Assembly: GCA_945862305.1 (NCBI GenBank)
Contig: CAMAXF010000008.1
Span: 1-64,000, forward strand
Direction: 5' to 3'
Length of the DNA stretch: 64,000 nucleotides
Source: Bordetella parapertussis
GTDB lineage: Bacteria > Pseudomonadota > Gammaproteobacteria > Burkholderiales > Burkholderiaceae_A
In this document: piece by piece, positions 62,758-64,000 of the stretch
Numbering within the stretch: position 1 is the first letter of the stretch
Layout: every line of letters begins with the position of its first letter
The notes under the pieces: model-generated
The model's database searches: none
Seen by the model: the letters and a program-made list of their open reading frames with translations, nothing else
What the model was told of the DNA's origin: nothing
Position numbers and translations under genes: made by a program

Positions 62758-63621
62758 ATGACCCATTCCGCTCTGACCGTCCTGCCACTGAGTCCAGGTG
62801 CCAACCTGGAGGCCTACTTGCGCACGGTGCAGACCATGCCCTTGCTCACGGCCCAGCGCGAGCAAGAACTTGCCCTGCGCTTTCGCACCCTTCAAGACCT
62901 CGAGGCCGCCCGCGAGCTGGTGCTCTCGCACCTACGCCTCGTGGTGGCCGTGTCCCGACAGTACCTCGGCTATGGGCTGCCGCATGCAGACCTCATTCAG
63001 GAAGGAAACCTGGGCCTCATGAAGGCCGTGCGCCGCTTTGATCCAACTCGGGGCGTTCGGCTGGTGTCCTTTGCCCTGCATTGGATCAAGGCCGAGATCC
63101 ACGAGTACATTCTGCGCAACTGGCAGATGGTGAAGGTGGCCACCACCAAGGCCCAACGCAAGCTCTTCTTCAACCTCCGCTCACTCAAGCGTAGCCTGGG
63201 TGCAAATGCGGGCGTCACAGCCGAGCAGGCCCAGGAGATCGCCCAGACCCTGCAGGTGGCCCCCGAAGAGGTGTTGGAGATGGACCAGCGGCTCAATGGC
63301 GGCGACACCCCCCTGGAGGGGCAGGTGGTCGATGGCGAGGAGCGCAGTGGCCCCATTGCCACACTGGCCGCCGAGCGCGCCGACCCCTCTGAGATCGTGG
63401 CCGAGGCCCAAGAGGAGGCGCTCGGGCGCGCCCGCGTGGCCGCGGCACTGTCCACGCTGGACGACCGCAGCCGCGACATTCTGGTGGCCCGGTGGCTTCA
63501 CGACGAGGACGACAAGCCCGCCACGCTGCACGAGCTCGCCAGTGCCCACGGCATCTCTGCGGAGCGGGTTCGTCAGATCGAGGCTGCAGCGATGAAAAAG
63601 CTCAAGCAGGCACTCACTTAA
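62758..63621 (+). CDS. rpoH: RNA polymerase heat-shock sigma factor (RpoH, sigma-32)
   Basis: Directs transcription of heat-shock genes. 287 residues: region 1/2 ([39 protein letters not shown]), the RpoH box [14 protein letters not shown] (about 133-146), and region 4 with [20 protein letters not shown]. Start 62758 ([11 protein letters not shown]) has AGGGGGAG upstream and lies after the predicted transcription start. Control by a CIRCE element links it to the HrcA repressor. Divergent from the decarboxylase gene; coaD follows 41 bases later. Confidence 0.97.
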   Translation: MTHSALTVLPLSPGANLEAYLRTVQTMPLLTAQREQELALRFRTLQDLEAARELVLSHLRLVVAVSRQYLGYGLPHADLIQEGNLGLMKAVRRFDPTRGVRLVSFALHWIKAEIHEYILRNWQMVKVATTKAQRKLFFNLRSLKRSLGANAGVTAEQAQEIAQTLQVAPEEVLEMDQRLNGGDTPLEGQVVDGEERSGPIATLAAERADPSEIVAEAQEEALGRARVAAALSTLDDRSRDILVARWLHDEDDKPATLHELASAHGISAERVRQIEAAAMKKLKQALT

Positions 63622-63650
63622 GTTTTTCTGAAGGCGCATCGCATAAGGGT

Positions 63651-63656
63651 TATCCT
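63651..63656 (+). promoter_or_regulatory. -10-like TATCCT 6 bases before coaD
   Basis: TATCCT then TGTGCG then the coaD ATG at 63663, in the 41-base gap after rpoH. No Shine-Dalgarno. Same 6-base geometry as rlmH, ilvA, hisC, bolA and kdsD. Confidence 0.45.
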
Positions 63657-63662
63657 TGTGCG

Positions 63663-64000
63663 ATGCAGACAGCCGTCTACCCAGGGACCTTCGATCCCTT
63701 CACCCGTGGCCACGAGGATTTGGTGCGCCGCGGTGCCAAGCTCTTCGACCGCCTGGTGGTGGGTGTGGCCGACAGCCGATCCAAGCACCCGTTCTTTAGC
63801 CTGAGCGAGCGCTGTGAGATTGCCCAGGAAATTCTGAGCCACTACCCGAATGTTGAGGTGCGCCCGTTTGAAGGCCTGCTGAAAGACTTTGTCCGTGAGC
63901 TCGATGCCAACGTGATCATTCGTGGGCTGAGGGCTGTGTCCGATTTTGAGTATGAGTTTCAGATGGCCGGCATGAACCGATACCTCATGCCAGACGTGGA
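63663..64000 (+). CDS. coaD: phosphopantetheine adenylyltransferase (CoaD), cut by window end
   Basis: Fourth step of CoA synthesis: phosphopantetheine plus ATP to dephospho-CoA. The first 112 codons are present and open to the edge. N-terminus [24 protein letters not shown] carries the nucleotidyltransferase motif TRGH (the family T/HxGH), followed by [44 protein letters not shown], all typical. The family is about 160 residues, so roughly 50 are missing beyond the window; this is an edge effect, not a truncation. Usually next to rsmD, which here lies 7 kb upstream. Confidence 0.96.
   Translation, partial: MQTAVYPGTFDPFTRGHEDLVRRGAKLFDRLVVGVADSRSKHPFFSLSERCEIAQEILSHYPNVEVRPFEGLLKDFVRELDANVIIRGLRAVSDFEYEFQMAGMNRYLMPDV

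Noticed and set aside
63663..64000. coaD as a truncated gene
   Set aside because: The frame is open to the last base of the window; the missing part is due to the window edge.
1..64000. CRISPR arrays, insertion sequences, prophage or integron features
   Set aside because: Read for regularly spaced repeats, transposase or integrase motifs and terminal inverted repeats; none seen. The content is core housekeeping throughout.

Overview
The window is a compact, GC-rich chromosomal core region of a betaproteobacterium, most likely of the order Burkholderiales. The evidence is gene order known from that group: murA-hisGD...hisBHAFIE-hinT-tatABC, petABC-sspA-sspB, kdsD-kdsC-lptCAB-rpoN-hpf-ptsN-hprK-rapZ, TPR gene-lolB-ispE-tRNA(Gln)-prs-rplY-pth-ychF, plus a large DUF3683-type FAD/Fe-S oxidoreductase and a mla operon next to bolA. 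I see no insertion sequence, prophage, CRISPR array, rRNA or integration site. Two tRNA genes are present, Thr(UGU) and Gln(UUG).

Layout. 1-5.4 kb: a small secreted Cys-rich protein, a PanE-like reductase, BioY, a hydroxyacid dehydrogenase divergent from rlmH, a secreted metallo-beta-lactamase-fold hydrolase and a DUF2189 membrane protein. 5.4-8.3 kb, minus strand: DUF971 gene-ubiE-tim44-like-ubiJ (ubiquinone). 8.3-10.5 kb: phoB-phoR behind a clear Pho box. 10.4-14.4 kb: the 1328-residue oxidoreductase. 14.5-20.4 kb: ilvA, an orphan response regulator, hemA-prfA-prmC-grxD. 20.4-24.5 kb, minus: petABC, an intrinsic terminator, sspA-sspB, tRNA-Thr. 24.6-35.9 kb: a DegS-like protease, then tatCBA, hinT, the his genes, murA and bolA on the minus strand, with hisC inverted inside the his cluster. 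35.9-40.5 kb, minus: the Mla phospholipid transport genes. 40.5-48.0 kb: Kdo synthesis, LPS transport, sigma-54 and the nitrogen PTS. 48.0-49.9 kb: fpg-mutY. 49.9-55.9 kb: the ispE-prs-rplY-pth-ychF group. 55.9-62.6 kb: rsmD, two M16 peptidases, ftsY and a basic amino acid decarboxylase. 62.7-64.0 kb: rpoH under a CIRCE element and the start of coaD, cut by the window edge.

How the genes work together. Much of the window serves the cell envelope: Kdo made by KdsD/KdsC goes into LPS carried out by LptABC, Mla keeps outer-membrane lipids asymmetric, LolB inserts lipoproteins, MurA starts peptidoglycan and Tat exports folded proteins, probably including the Rieske protein PetA, whose N-terminus has a twin Arg. 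The rest is core metabolism, translation and repair.

The most unusual signal is in the starts, not the products. At least 13 transcription-unit-like starts lack a Shine-Dalgarno sequence and carry a TANNNT (-10-like) hexamer 6-9 bases before the ATG, the geometry of leaderless mRNAs. At two divergent pairs (hydroxyacid dehydrogenase/rlmH and hisB/hisC) the opposing -10 hexamers overlap. I found no wholly new multi-gene system; the interest here is regulatory and architectural.
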